The notes below the pieces were generated by a model, which made no database searches, had not been told where the DNA came from, and was given only the letters and a program-made list of their open reading frames with translations. DNA of 64,000 nt from Channallabes apus (Eukaryota > Chordata > Actinopteri > Siluriformes > Clariidae): assembly GCA_030522415.1 (NCBI GenBank), contig CM060118.1:17562151-17626150 (forward strand), in the 5' to 3' direction. The translations under genes and the position numbers were made by a program. Shown here piece after piece: positions 53,701 through 64,000 of the stretch; position 1 is the first letter of the stretch; each line of letters begins with the position of its first letter.

Positions 53701-55315
53701 CAGTGGTGTGAAAAACTATTTGCCCCTTCCTGATTTCTTATTCTTTTGCATGTTTGTCACACTTAAATGTTTCTGCTCATCAAAAACCGTTAACTATTAG
53801 TCAAAGATAACATAATTGAACACAAAATGCAGTTTTTAAATGAAGCTTTAGGTTATTAAGGGAGAAAAAAAACTCCAAATCTACATGGGCCCGTGTGAAA
53901 AAGTGATTGCCCCCCTTGTTAAAAAATAACTTAACTGTGGTTTATCACACCTGATTTCAATTTCTATTGTCACCCCCAGGCCTGATTACTGCCACACCTG
54001 TTTCAATCAAGAAACCACTTAAATAGGAGCTACCTGACACAGAGAAGTAGACCAAAAGCACCTCAAAAGCTAGACATCATGCCAAGATCCAAAGAAATTC
54101 AGGAACAAATGAGAACAAAAGTAATTGAGATCTATCAGTCTGGTAAAGGTTATAAAGCCATTTCTAAAGCTTTGGGACTCCAGCGAACCACAGTGAGAGC
54201 CATTATCCACAAATGGCAAAAACATGGAACAGTGGTGAACCTTCCCAGGAGTGGCCGGCCGACCAAAATTACCCCAAGAGCGCAGAGACAACTCATCCGA
54301 GAGGCCACAAAAGACCCCAGGACAACATCTAAAGAACTGCAGGCCTCACTTGCCTCAATTAAGGTCAGTGTTCACGACTCCACCATAAGAAAGTGACTGG
54401 GAAAAAACAGGCATGCAGATTTCCAAGGCGCAAACCACTTTTAAGCAAAAAGAACATTAAGGCTCGTCTCAATTTTGCTAAAAAAACATCTCAATGATTG
54501 CCAAGACTTTTGGGAAAATACCTTGTGGACCGACGAGACAAAAGTTGAACTTTTTGGAAGGTGCGTGTCCCGTTACATCTGGCGTAAAAGTAACACAGCA
54601 TTTCAGAAAAAGAACATCATACCAACAGTAAAATATGGTGGTGGTAGTGTGATGGTCTGGGGTTGTTTTGCTGCTTCACGACCTGGAAGGCTTGCTGTGA
54701 TAGATGGAACCATGAATTCTACTGTCTAACAAAAAATCCTGAAGGAGAATGTCCGGCCATCTGTTCGCCAACTCAAGCTGAAGCGATCTTGAGTGCTGCA
54801 GCCGGACAATGACCCAACACACACCAGCAAATCCACCTCTGAATGGCTGAAGAAAAACAAAATGAAGACTTTGGAGTGGCCTAGTCAAAGTCCTGACCTG
54901 AATCCTATTGAGATGTTGTGGCATGACCTTAAAAAGGCGGTTCATGCTAGAAAACCCTCAAATAAAGCTGAATTACAACAATTCTGCAAAGATGAGTGGG
55001 CCAAAATTCCTCCAGAGCGCTGTAAAAGACTCGTTGCAAGTTATCGCAAACGCTTGATTGCAGCTATTGCTGCTAAGGGTGGCCCAATCAGTTATTAGGT
55101 TCAGGGGGCAATTACTTTTTCACACAGGGCCATGTAGGTTTGGATTTTTTTCTCCCTAAATAATAAAACCTCTCATTTAAAAACTGCATTTTGTGTTTAC
55201 TTGTGTTATCTTTGACTAATAGTTAAATGTGTTTGATGATCAGAAACATTTTGTGTGACAAACATGCAAAAGAATAAGAAATCAGGAGGGGGGCAAATAG
55301 TTTTTCACACCACTG
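53701..55315 (+). mobile_element. Tc1-like transposon (CAGTGGTGTGAAAAAC ends)
   Basis: 1,615 bp flanked by TA (53,699-53,700 and 55,316-55,317). Inverted arms of about 230 bp each have an outer tgtgaaaaactatttgcccc and an inner tgtgaaaaagtgattgcccc motif, an IR/DR layout. The transposase inside has several lesions. Confidence 0.93.
54079..55098 (+). pseudogene. Tc1 transposase with frameshift and stops
   Basis: The first 105 codons are open: MPRSKEIQEQMRTKVIEIYQ, helix-turn-helix YKAISKALGLQRTTVRAIIH and the NLPRSGRPTK linker. At about 54,394 a frameshift follows (STIRK stop). A second open part carries the first Asp in TLWTDETKVELFG and VKYGGGSVMVWGCFA. Two stops interrupt it near 54,727 and 54,790, and the last part reads [18 protein letters not shown] with the second Asp (canonical QQDNDPKH has changed at two places). 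[15 protein letters not shown] holds the Glu. It ends AAKGGPISY. It is a point-mutation-decayed gene with full length kept. Confidence 0.9.

Positions 55316-55374
<59 letters not shown>
55316..55374. repeat. (TA)n microsatellite next to Tc1
   Basis: TA repeat directly at the right TA of the Tc1 element, followed by GAGAGAGAG. Confidence 0.95.
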
Positions 55375-55383
<9 letters not shown>

Positions 55384-57479
55384 GTGTTTTGCTGGCGAAA
55401 AACATTTTAGGCAGAGACGTCTACTCGGCCTTGTTAATTGTTTTTAAAACCCCCAATTCTACGAATTCCCCATTCAGCGAAATCATGAATGAAACGTGAG
55501 AAGAGGCATTACAGTGGGGGTTCTGTGGGTCTCCAAACTCATATGGCTACGTGTCAGCCGATAACTGCTCCTTTGATCTGCTGGTTACAGCGGGGTGCCG
55601 ACTGCTGCTGAGCGTATAGTAGCCTGTACAAGCCAAGCTCTTCCCCAAAAAATAATGTGAATGTCTGCAACAATCACTAACCATTAAAATGTTTTTTTTC
55701 TTTGTAATTAAACACGAATATATATATTATATTTTCTTTACACATAATATTTTCATTATATATACACGGGCATCGCTAGGCCATTTTTAGGGGGGCTTTA
55801 GCCCATCGTCCCCTTTATATTTATTTAAAGTATTTTTCATATTTTTTTATGTCTGCCAGTTTCCAACAAAAAGCAGCAGTATTGTCAAAGAATTAACAGA
55901 TAAATATTTAATATTATTGGCACCCACACAGTTTATTCCATTGTCCAGCCTCATAGGTGTGTTGTTTATATTGCTAATCAATGTAAGTTTAAAGTTATAT
56001 GCTGTTTTCTGGTTACATTTTTCTGATTGTAGCTGTACATAGAAAAAAGTTTATACGGTAAACACACACATATATTAATTAAATTCTTAAATCATCATGT
56101 TCACCCATGCACTGAAAAAAAGAACTTGTAAGATTTACTTGATAAAATCCTCTTAACATCTATTTGCACACATAGATTTTAAGTAAATTTTATTGCTCCA
56201 ATATTAAGTAAAACTCACACATAATTGTCAGGTAAAATCTACTTAATTAAATTAACAATCAAAGAAATCAAGTAAAAGTTACATAATTATATTTAATGCA
56301 CAAATTAGATTTATTTAAAATAATCAAGTAAAGGTAATTCATTCCCAGATAGCGCACACGTCGCAGAGATAATGCTCCCTAATGCATGTTACAATGACCA
56401 AATATGATAAATAAATAAACCACACTCTCAGCTAATAATAAAACAGATTAGTTTATTTTTTATAAAAAATACATTTAATAACAAGCAAACATTTGATTAA
56501 TTTATACAAAAACGAGAAAACGAGATAACAGTAACTTACAAATGAGGTCTCAATTTGAAAAGATGTACAAAACAAAACACCACAAATAAGTATTAATCAT
56601 AGAAACAAAATTAAACACCAACAGAAACGTTTTGTACTTTATGATTTTTAAATATGACCGTTAGATACGTTGGTCAGGAAATTCCTGAAGTCAGATGCAG
56701 ACAAACTGCTGTGAAAAAATACAGAGATAGATATTCAATTAAAATTCATGATACTTAATTTAGCAAATGAACAATATTTATACTTTGTTCCTCTCGCTTC
56801 ACAACTCATGAGAACAGACCGAAACCAGAACCGAACCGGAGATTAAGGAAAAAGTGAGAAGCAAGAATCATGTGTGGAAAGATTAAGCATGCAAGGTCAC
56901 AGAATGACTCTACTTCTTTTTCTTGTCTACAATGCGATTTAGACAAATTAGAGCTGCTGTCAATACTGTATGAACATATGTACAGGTTCTTTACAGTTGA
57001 AATTTAACTTGTAACTTATTAATAAAATTCGGATTCAGAAAAAAACGTTTATTGCTAGTGCTCTTTTACCATTTAATGCTTTAACACACACGACTCAGTT
57101 TGTTCAGAAATGGCATCTCACTGGCGAGCCTTTCTCTGAACACGCCATTTTCACGAAGGGTGGGGGTAAGAAACACACATCTCGGTATATTAATCCGCGC
57201 GCTCGGGTTCGTTATTTATTTATTTATTTATTTATTTACCACAGGACCCCTGGGGGGCTCCGTAGTTTCAGGATTTTACACGAAAACGGTGTTTTGTGAA
57301 TATCCACACTATTAAAAACTGAAATATTGCTAATTGTACATCCTGAGATTAAGATGAACATTAATTGGGAGTCATGAAAGCGAGAATCACATCCAGAACA
57401 GAAAGCTAAACTTACCTCGAACACGACCAGCTCCAGCCACGCCGTGTAGTACCTCCGTGATGATCCACAACCGACTGAT
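55375..57479. other. Unassigned A/T-rich DNA
   Basis: No gene. A gggcatcgctaggccattt block near 55,770 resembles a fish repeat end. 56,110-56,345 has many acttgataaaat / aagtaaattttact motifs in both senses and may be a small transposon. An (ATTT)n run lies at 57,212-57,238. Confidence 0.45.
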
Positions 57480-57700
57480 CCACAGCGCGGGCACAGCGTC
57501 TCCAAACACGCATGCGCGATTTAATTTGGACACATTTTCGGCTTCAGTAGACACACAATACTTCAGACTGAAACACGACTTCCCCCTACAGGTAATGAAG
57601 GGCATGTTCACAGCTTCCCGCACGCAGCCCCGCAAAGCCGCGGCAAGTCATGGGATCCCTTTTCTTGAAACGTGCATTTTTAATGGTGACATCTGTATGT
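57480..57700 (-). repeat. Unclassified interspersed repeat
   Basis: It shares cttcagtagacacac, cccctacaggtaatg and a gggatcccttt block with 49,201-49,334. At its right end it shares cgtgcatttttaatggtgac and atctgtatgtgat with 52,846. Confidence 0.6.
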
Positions 57701-57721
57701 GATATTTCAAATGTAAAACAT

Positions 57722-59760
57722 TATCCTCCTAGGGCTTAGTGGCCACATACGTGGACAGCACATTTTAGCTCTTATGTCCACAATTATGTTCACTGCTGAA
57801 TTGCTGGTGTTATGGACATGTATGGGGGTACTTTCACTGCCACCTGGTTGTGTCAGAAGTTTATAACACACTATGGTCAAAATTCAAAATGGCGGTGAAC
57901 ACAAGGGAAGACTAAAGTGGTATGGCCATACACAAACGTCGACCAGATAAGAAGTGCTGTCATATTTCATGACTTATTCCGATTTAGATAGTTATAAAAG
58001 CCTTGTATCTTTGTCATGACATGCAAATTTGAAAAAAAGGGTAAAACTAGCATCTTTGTAGGTCTCTAAACAATGGCGTACACATATGTGTACTTATGGA
58101 CTGAAGCTCCTCGAAACAGCTAATATGCTAGTAAACATGCACACGTAAAATGGGGAAAAAGCTAGCTCTGATGCAGCTAAAAAAAGCTGTACATGGTCCC
58201 AATAAAATAAATAACAATTAAATCACTAAATACATACATACATACATACATACTTAACCCTTTCATGCATGAATTATGAGAACCTCAGTCAAGATTTTTA
58301 TTCCTCTTTAGGCTTACAAATAAAACGCAACTGAATTCTTTTTCATAAACCTATTTTTCATGGAGTTACAAATATGTCTACTCAGTTGGACACCATGCGT
58401 TTGAACTCAAAGTTACAGTAATTAGGGCTCAAGCACTACAGGGTGCACAGGACCCTCTTGTTTTCCTAAGTATTTTTTTGCCTCGCTATTGGGCTTTTTT
58501 GTGGTTTTAACATGCTAGAAAATGTGCAGACAGTTTGGAATCTGCTGCCATTAGAATGGCTGAGATGCGCGCATTTGCTGCATAGCTCATACACACTTGC
58601 ACGTATGCACCCGAAACTCTGTACACATTTATGGTAGAGCTCATTGAGCCGAACAACTTTTGTGCTGCATGTCTTGGGCTCAACTCAACAGGAAGTCAGT
58701 TATTTTAGGTTGTTCACAAAAACGCACCCAATGGATTTTGATATACTCCTCCTGGAGAATTTATATGATCGGCACTTAAACCGGGCCAATGTGATCTAAA
58801 ACATTGAGGATGCAGAATTGTAGAGGGATTTTTGATATCTCAAATGAGTCAGCCGTAACATTATATTCAGTGACACATTTAGTGACATTACGTTCAGTGA
58901 CATCACATTGAGTAACATCATACTGTTACACATGCATTCTACACATGTACACATCACAAATGTTAACACATACACACACACACACAAACACACTATAACA
59001 CACTCAACATATTTAGGGCCCAAACTGACATCAGCCCTATATAGTGTTGACGTGTGCAAGTTGTGTGGTGCACCTGGGCGGCAATGGCTTTTTGTAACTC
59101 TTAACCCAAAGAACACACAGTTTGTGCAGTGTGTCCGGGTGGCAATGGTGGAGAGTGCTTGGGCACGTCATCATTGCTTGCAACTATATTAGTATGAATT
59201 GCAGTTAAAATAGCCAGTGATGCATGGCGTCCAATATAGTGGACATGGAATTAATTGCAAATTTCTCCATACACAAAATAAATGTTTTAAAATTTTAACA
59301 AGTATATTAATCTTTAGATATTACTTGATGCTAGCATATTATTTTTTTTATCCGGAAGGGGTATCCTGCTATAGAAGGATTTACAAGATACTCCTGGCAT
59401 GTTCTGCATTTCTGACTTCTGGTGGCCATCTTGGATTTGGGTTAGAAAAAAATTCTTTTACCATGACTGGCCAATAGGTGGCAGTGTATGGGATGATACA
59501 CAAGCATCCACTGTCACAGCCTTTGTGTTCAAGGCAGAAATAAAGAGTTTTTCATTCTATTACTCAAAGGTGACTTTATTGTGTTTTATGGAAATTCGGA
59601 CCATGAATCCACATATGTGGACATCAATTTTCTCTAAACGTACATCATATCAAAAGATGATACTTAGGTTTTATTCTAATTAGGTTCCAATAATCCCAAA
59701 TAGCAAAGAGAATTAAAAAATGCATGTTAAAAAAAACAGTTGGGGCCTTAAGAGGGTATG
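57722..59760. mobile_element. Candidate inverted-repeat DNA element
   Basis: Facing motifs: cactgccacct near 57,837 and aggtggcagtg near 59,476; ccacatacgtggac near 57,741 and ccacatatgtggac near 59,611; and a cctcctagggctta start against a ccttaagagg end. No transposase is seen. A (CATA)n run lies at 58,229-58,253, and a second repeat (58,425-59,195) is nested inside. Confidence 0.35.
58425..59195. repeat. Unclassified interspersed repeat of fish type
   Basis: Begins agggctcaagcactacaggg and ends ggcacgtcatcattgcttgc. Blocks such as ctcaactcaacaggaagtca and ttgatatactcctcctggag recur in fish genomes as I recall. A CA-rich stretch lies at 58,966-58,993. Confidence 0.5.
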
Positions 59761-60639
59761 TGTTTGGTCTGAATAGTCTTTCTCACAAGTGAGAAATTGA
59801 TATTAAGAGATTTGTGATTTGGAAATTTGAGCTTATCTAGACCCAAGTGGAAAGTGTGCTGAAAGTGTGGGCTGTCTAACAGGTCAGTGGCATCCAGGAT
59901 AACTAGGAAAACCAACAAGGAAACCATTCAATTCTTCTTACTTGGTGGCAGAACTGCATCCTTTTTTTTTGTGTTAACTTCTCAAGGAGAGCAGGTGATT
60001 ATTCTCTGCCAGCCACATCTGTTTTCTCTACCCTGGCCCCACGTGGCATTTTCCTTTCCACAGCAAAGGAGTGTTGAACTAGCATTGTATGTTTAGCACT
60101 ACAGTAGCTGCTGAGTGAAAAGCATGAATTGCCTTAGGCATGTAGCCTGTAGTCCCACTGCTATACTATAGTGTAGTACTGTACACTGCCTCAACTTCAA
60201 TCTCACAGTGCCCAAAATGCAATCTCCTAGAGAGGTCATCTTCATTTCTGTGCTGTGTTCTGGCCATAGTGCTAGACCTGAAATATGACCCAGTGTGTGA
60301 TTAACTGGTATCCTTACAGTAGTCCTCACCAGAGTGTGGTTCATGTTGAGAGTGAAGTGATGCCCAATCAGGTAATACTTATAAGTAATATACAGTAGTT
60401 CTTTTTCATGTCAAGGGCCTCTCACTCTGCTGATGCACACATGGTTTTGGAGGAATCAGTGTATAAAAGGAAATGGAGGATTTAATTTAGTATTTCTCAA
60501 ACCAGGGTGGATTTGGGGGACTAGCTGCAAGCACTAAGACAGCATATACTAACTTCATCCACTTTTTAAAACAGGTTAATATGGTAAAACGGAGATACTG
60601 TAAGAGATCATACTGGTCTTACTTTCTCAGTTATGGTGT
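59761..60639. other. Unassigned DNA
   Basis: No gene or repeat recognised. Confidence 0.4.
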
Positions 60640-61095
60640 AGGGGCCTTGTCAGCAGCCCAGAAATTTGCAGTTAGCAATGGAGAGGAGCAGCCGGTTCCT
60701 AAGCTTGAATTCACAAGGCTGGGCTGGTCTGTTGTAGGTACATGTTTGGGCTGCCTGTGCTCTCTCCATGTTCTGGTGGATGCTGGAAGGAACTTTATCA
60801 ACCTTGGGTTGCATGTCCAGTTAACAGACCTCCAATGACCAGAATAGAGATGGCTGCTCCACCCAGGCCTCCTTCACCACACTAAGCAGTTCTTTGGGCT
60901 GCCGACCAAATAGGAGCTTGAAGGACAAAAGATCTGGTGGATGCTTGGGGTGTTTCACATATGGTAAGGAGAAAGTAGGGAAGCACATTGTAGCATGCAC
61001 GCCCTGGTCTGATTGAATGACCCCACCATGTTGGAGTGTGGTAACACAACACCCTGATCTGGTTGACCTGCAACAGCTGACAAAGATCCATATTA
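60640..61095 (-). pseudogene. Gypsy-type integrase relic
   Basis: On the minus strand, in changing frames: DLCQLLQVNQIRVLCYHTPT (the stretch before the last catalytic Glu, itself lost), then CETPQASTRSF, FKLLFGRQPKELLSVVKEAW, and QNMERAQAAQTCTYNRPAQ followed by PCEFKLRNRLLL. These are consecutive blocks of the C-terminal half of a Ty3/Gypsy integrase, of a family different from the two Gypsy elements above (the SPFELLYGR-type line is absent there). Frameshifts occur near 60,950 and 60,830. No LTR is seen nearby, so it is an isolated fragment. Confidence 0.75.
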
Positions 61096-61154
61096 GGCTT
61101 GAAAACAAAGGGTGTTTCCTGAGATACATTTAAAAATAATGCAAAAAGTGCAGT

Positions 61155-61420
61155 CTAGGTGACCAAGAACCTTATGGTGATTTTGTAAGAGCTCCGGTGT
61201 TTCTCTGTGGAGAGAGGAGAGCCTTCCAGATAAGCAACCATCTCTGCAGCACTCCACCAATCAGGTTTGCATGGTAGAGTGGCAATACAGAATTGACTGC
61301 TCAGTAAAAGGCACATGAGGTGCCCGGAGTTTGCCAAAAGGCACCTGAAGGACATTCAGACCATAAGTTCTCTCAGACCAAACATTTTTTTAAAATACCT
61401 TAGGCACCAAATACAGCCTG
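61155..61420 (+). pseudogene. Tc1 transposase middle fragment
   Basis: The plus strand reads TKNLMVIL, VERGEPSR, ATISAALHQSGLHGRVA and PEFAKRHLKDIQTI with stops between them. This is the segment between the helix-turn-helix and the first catalytic Asp of a common Tc1 family. It ends before that Asp. It faces the minus-strand fragment at 61,455 and shares an inverted 40-bp block with it. Confidence 0.75.
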
Positions 61421-61454
61421 AAGTCTTTCTGAGTATAATGCTACAAGATTCTTT

Positions 61455-61810
61455 TTTCTTCTGGAAGGTTCTCCTCTCTCCACAGAGAAACACTGGAGCT
61501 CTTTTAGACTAACCATCAGGTTTTTGGTCATCTACCTGATTAACACCCTTTTCCCCCCGATCGCTCACTTTGGCCAGACAGCCCGCTCTAGGAAGAGTCC
61601 TGGAGGTTCATAACTTCTTCCATTTATGGATGATAGAGGCCACTGTGCTCATCTGGTCCTTCAATGCTGCAGAAACTTTTCTGTACCCTTCTCCAGATCT
61701 GTGCCTGAATACAACCCCGTCTCGGAGGTCTACAAACAATTCCTTGGACTTCGTGGCTTGGTTTGTGTTCGATATCCTACTGACCAAAGGAAAGCACAAA
61801 AACCTACATA
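61455..61810 (-). pseudogene. Tc1 transposase N-terminal fragment
   Basis: The minus strand reads TKSKELFVDLRDGVVFRHRS, GEGYRKVSAALKDQMSTVAS, IIHKWKKL, then (after a stop) SRTLPRAGCLAKVSDRGEKG and FLCGERRTFQ. That is the N-terminal paired-like domain and linker of the same Tc1 family as 61,155-61,420, in the opposite orientation. There is no catalytic part. The overlap of the two fragments forms the inverted pair 61,187-61,228 and 61,464-61,505. Confidence 0.78.
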
Positions 61811-63850
61811 GTAGTTAGGATTATTTAATAATGTATGATTTACTAAATAGCTATTTAATCCCATTAATGAAGCACATTATATTTTAGCAATGAGATGTAC
61901 AGTACTATGTAAAAATTTAAACTGCACAGTATTTGTTTTCTGCTAATGTCTTCAACTAAGCCAATACATAGACATAGACATTTTATATCTAAGATATTCT
62001 ATATCAAATTGATATAGTGCCACTTTTAATTTGACTAAATTGGGCCACTTTTAATTTAATTGATATTTTAATTTAATCTGCTGACAGGTGGAAGTAACAC
62101 TAATGCTAGAAAATTCCCCAGATCCCCAAAAATCACACTTGTGGTCTGTCATAAACTGTGGCTGGTCAATGAATAATTCTTTTGATTCATAAGGTGAGAC
62201 TTTACTTTCTGAATTCTGGATTTAACACATAACAAGACAAACAAACAAACAAACAAAAGGTCAAATCTAGTAGCTGTAATGGAATGTTGTCTTGTTTCTT
62301 TTAGGAAAAGATTAATTCCTCTATAACCTTTTCCTTGAATCTTTTTAAGAAACAACTTTTCCTAAGATTGTTAATTATTTTTTTCTTGAGTTTTACATAA
62401 AAACTAGCATCATGCTCAATTGCCATTGAAATTGATTTACAATCATGTGAATTCAATTCGTCCTCCAGTATGACAATTTTTTTTTCTCTTTTTATTTTGG
62501 ATCCAGAGTCTTTCTAGTCCATAATGATATGGCAATTTCTATGAAGACATTTTGATCAACCAGGCCCACACCACAGGAAAAGTTATCTTCTGGAATTGTG
62601 GACTTATAGCGATGATGGCAGGAATGTCGACATTACCCCAGCTCATTGCAAGACACCACATATTCATACATTCACATATTAGGTAATTTGGAGTAGCCAC
62701 TCCGCCTAATGATATGCTTTATGAGTTGGAATGGAAACTACATAAACATTGAATCAGCAAAACATTTTCCAAACAGAAAACCCTTGAGCTACCTGTTTGA
62801 TGCTACATGTATATTCCAACATCATGTCTATGACATGACATTGCTACATCTAATTTCCTCCTTGAACAAGTCCAGGTAGCCTATGCATTGTTGCTGCAAC
62901 TGTTCACAAAAATGCCTTAAATAGATAACAGATGAGTATCTGCTCTAAAAACAAATTATGACTGAAGTTTAACCACAGGTAACATTCAAGTTGTTAGCAA
63001 GCACTGAACAGTTCAATTGTGTGGTAAAGGGGCATAATGGATATTTAGCCTGTTGGGATATGATTACAAACTGAATTCATTAGGCTTATGTCTCTCTATC
63101 TATGACTTTTAGGTTTCTAACTACATCTTCAATTAGCCTGACTTTTTACCACCATAGTTGTTATCCATCATAAAATTTACTGTAAAATACTAACTGCCAA
63201 ATAATGTTTAGCATTTCAAGTATGCAATACAAGCACTTCTCATAAATATAGTTTCAAAAGGACATAAATGTACACAGAATAATTGCTGAGCGAGGGCGTC
63301 AGAGTGACATCAGATCACGGAAGAGAGAGAATAACTAATCATTTTGAGAAGACTGAATGGAAATTTGGTGAGTCACAGCAAATTAAATAAAGCTGTCCTT
63401 ATCCCACACAGCGCAGCCTACTGTAGACTTTCAACTCTGCTGTAATGTCTATTTTTTTATTATAAGGGGTCCAGGATGCAGGTTTCAGGATGCTGTAACA
63501 ACACTGAGAGGCACAATTATTAAGCATGGATGTAAAACATGCCTTTGGTACATCTTTCACCCACACATATGCAGAAAAATAAGAGCTGTTAAAATGGCCA
63601 CCTACAGCGCTGAACTGATCTCATTTTGTACTTTGCCATCTCCTGCCTGCCTCAAGCGCTCTTCATCACTACCTCGTTTGCTCTCTGTCACTCTTCATCA
63701 CTCTTGTTTCACCTCTTCCACCCACCTCATCCTCCCTCACATGCTCACTCTCTCACACACAATCCTCTTAGCTGAGACTGATTCCTCAGGCTTATGGGCA
63801 GCCAGGTGTACACTGCTCTCAGTTAAACTCTTGCGCGCATGCACGCACGC
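61811..63850. other. Unassigned DNA
   Basis: A/T-rich, no gene, tRNA or known repeat recognised. Confidence 0.45.
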
Positions 63851-63851
63851 A

Positions 63852-63919
<68 letters not shown>
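63851..63919. repeat. (CA)n microsatellite
   Basis: Over 30 CA units preceded by a short gcacgcacgcacgcgc run. The last 80 bases of the window hold nothing recognised. Confidence 0.97.
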
Positions 63920-63920
<1 letters not shown>

Positions 63921-64000
63921 TCTCACAATTGCTGTCCATAGACCACAGACCATTAAGGGAACCAAATGAATACTACTGGTTAGGTCTCGCTTTTGTGGAG

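Noticed and set aside
60581..60838. Plus-strand frame with LVDAGRNFINL, resembling a retroviral-type protease
   Set aside because: The minus strand of the same bases reads as consecutive integrase C-terminal blocks joined to the blocks at 60,840-61,095, which explains the sequence better.
61187..61505. Inverted repeat considered as a structured RNA gene
   Set aside because: Both arms translate as the same Tc1 transposase segment, so the pairing comes from two facing transposon pieces.

Overview
This window reads as vertebrate, most likely teleost fish, genomic DNA. The evidence is the set of mobile elements: L2-type LINEs with an esterase ORF1, an L1 of the Tx1 group, DIRS tyrosine-recombinase retroelements, Ty3/Gypsy elements primed by tRNA-Leu, several Tc1 families, hAT and piggyBac-like DNA elements, tRNA-derived SINEs, and long TA and CA microsatellites. 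I find no host protein-coding gene, rRNA, functional tRNA or CRISPR array. Nearly every recognisable protein is a transposon protein, and most are broken.

Layout. 1-2.5 kb: a (TA)n tract split by a compact Gypsy derivative that keeps LTRs, primer site and gag but almost no pol. 2.5-5.15 kb: a Tc1 remnant, then an old L2 LINE (minus) holding an hAT-like element that itself holds a SINE. 5.4-15.2 kb: an L2 LINE (plus) with intact ORF1 and a broken ORF2. Its endonuclease is split by a 4,555-bp DIRS element, which carries a solo LTR in its terminal repeat, and its reverse transcriptase is split by a SINE. 15.2-26.3 kb: a minus-strand LINE split by a 7.5-kb TTAA-flanked piggyBac-like nest (containing three Tc1-type insertions) and by an hAT-like element with a perfect 8-bp duplication. 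26.3-30 kb: Tc1, L2, hAT and SINE debris. 30.05-40.18 kb: a minus-strand Gypsy element whose primer site was hit by a nearly full-length 5.67-kb L1-Tx1 element with an intact ORF2. 41.7-53.3 kb: an L2 fragment, hAT ends, a second DIRS (minus) and a third L2 (minus) with a long RT reading frame. 53.7-55.3 kb: another Tc1. 55.3-64 kb: sparse, with unclassified repeats, a Gypsy integrase relic, two Tc1 pieces facing each other, and a CA microsatellite.

The genes do not form a host pathway. What the window records is an insertion order: old L2 copies were invaded by DIRS, hAT and SINEs, and a Gypsy copy was invaded by L1. The least decayed pieces are the small Gypsy element (LTRs differ at one site), the L1 ORF2 and the L2 ORF1. 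Element boundaries are supported by target-site duplications, terminal repeats or internal complementary regions wherever stated. Family names rest on motif recognition, not on a database search.
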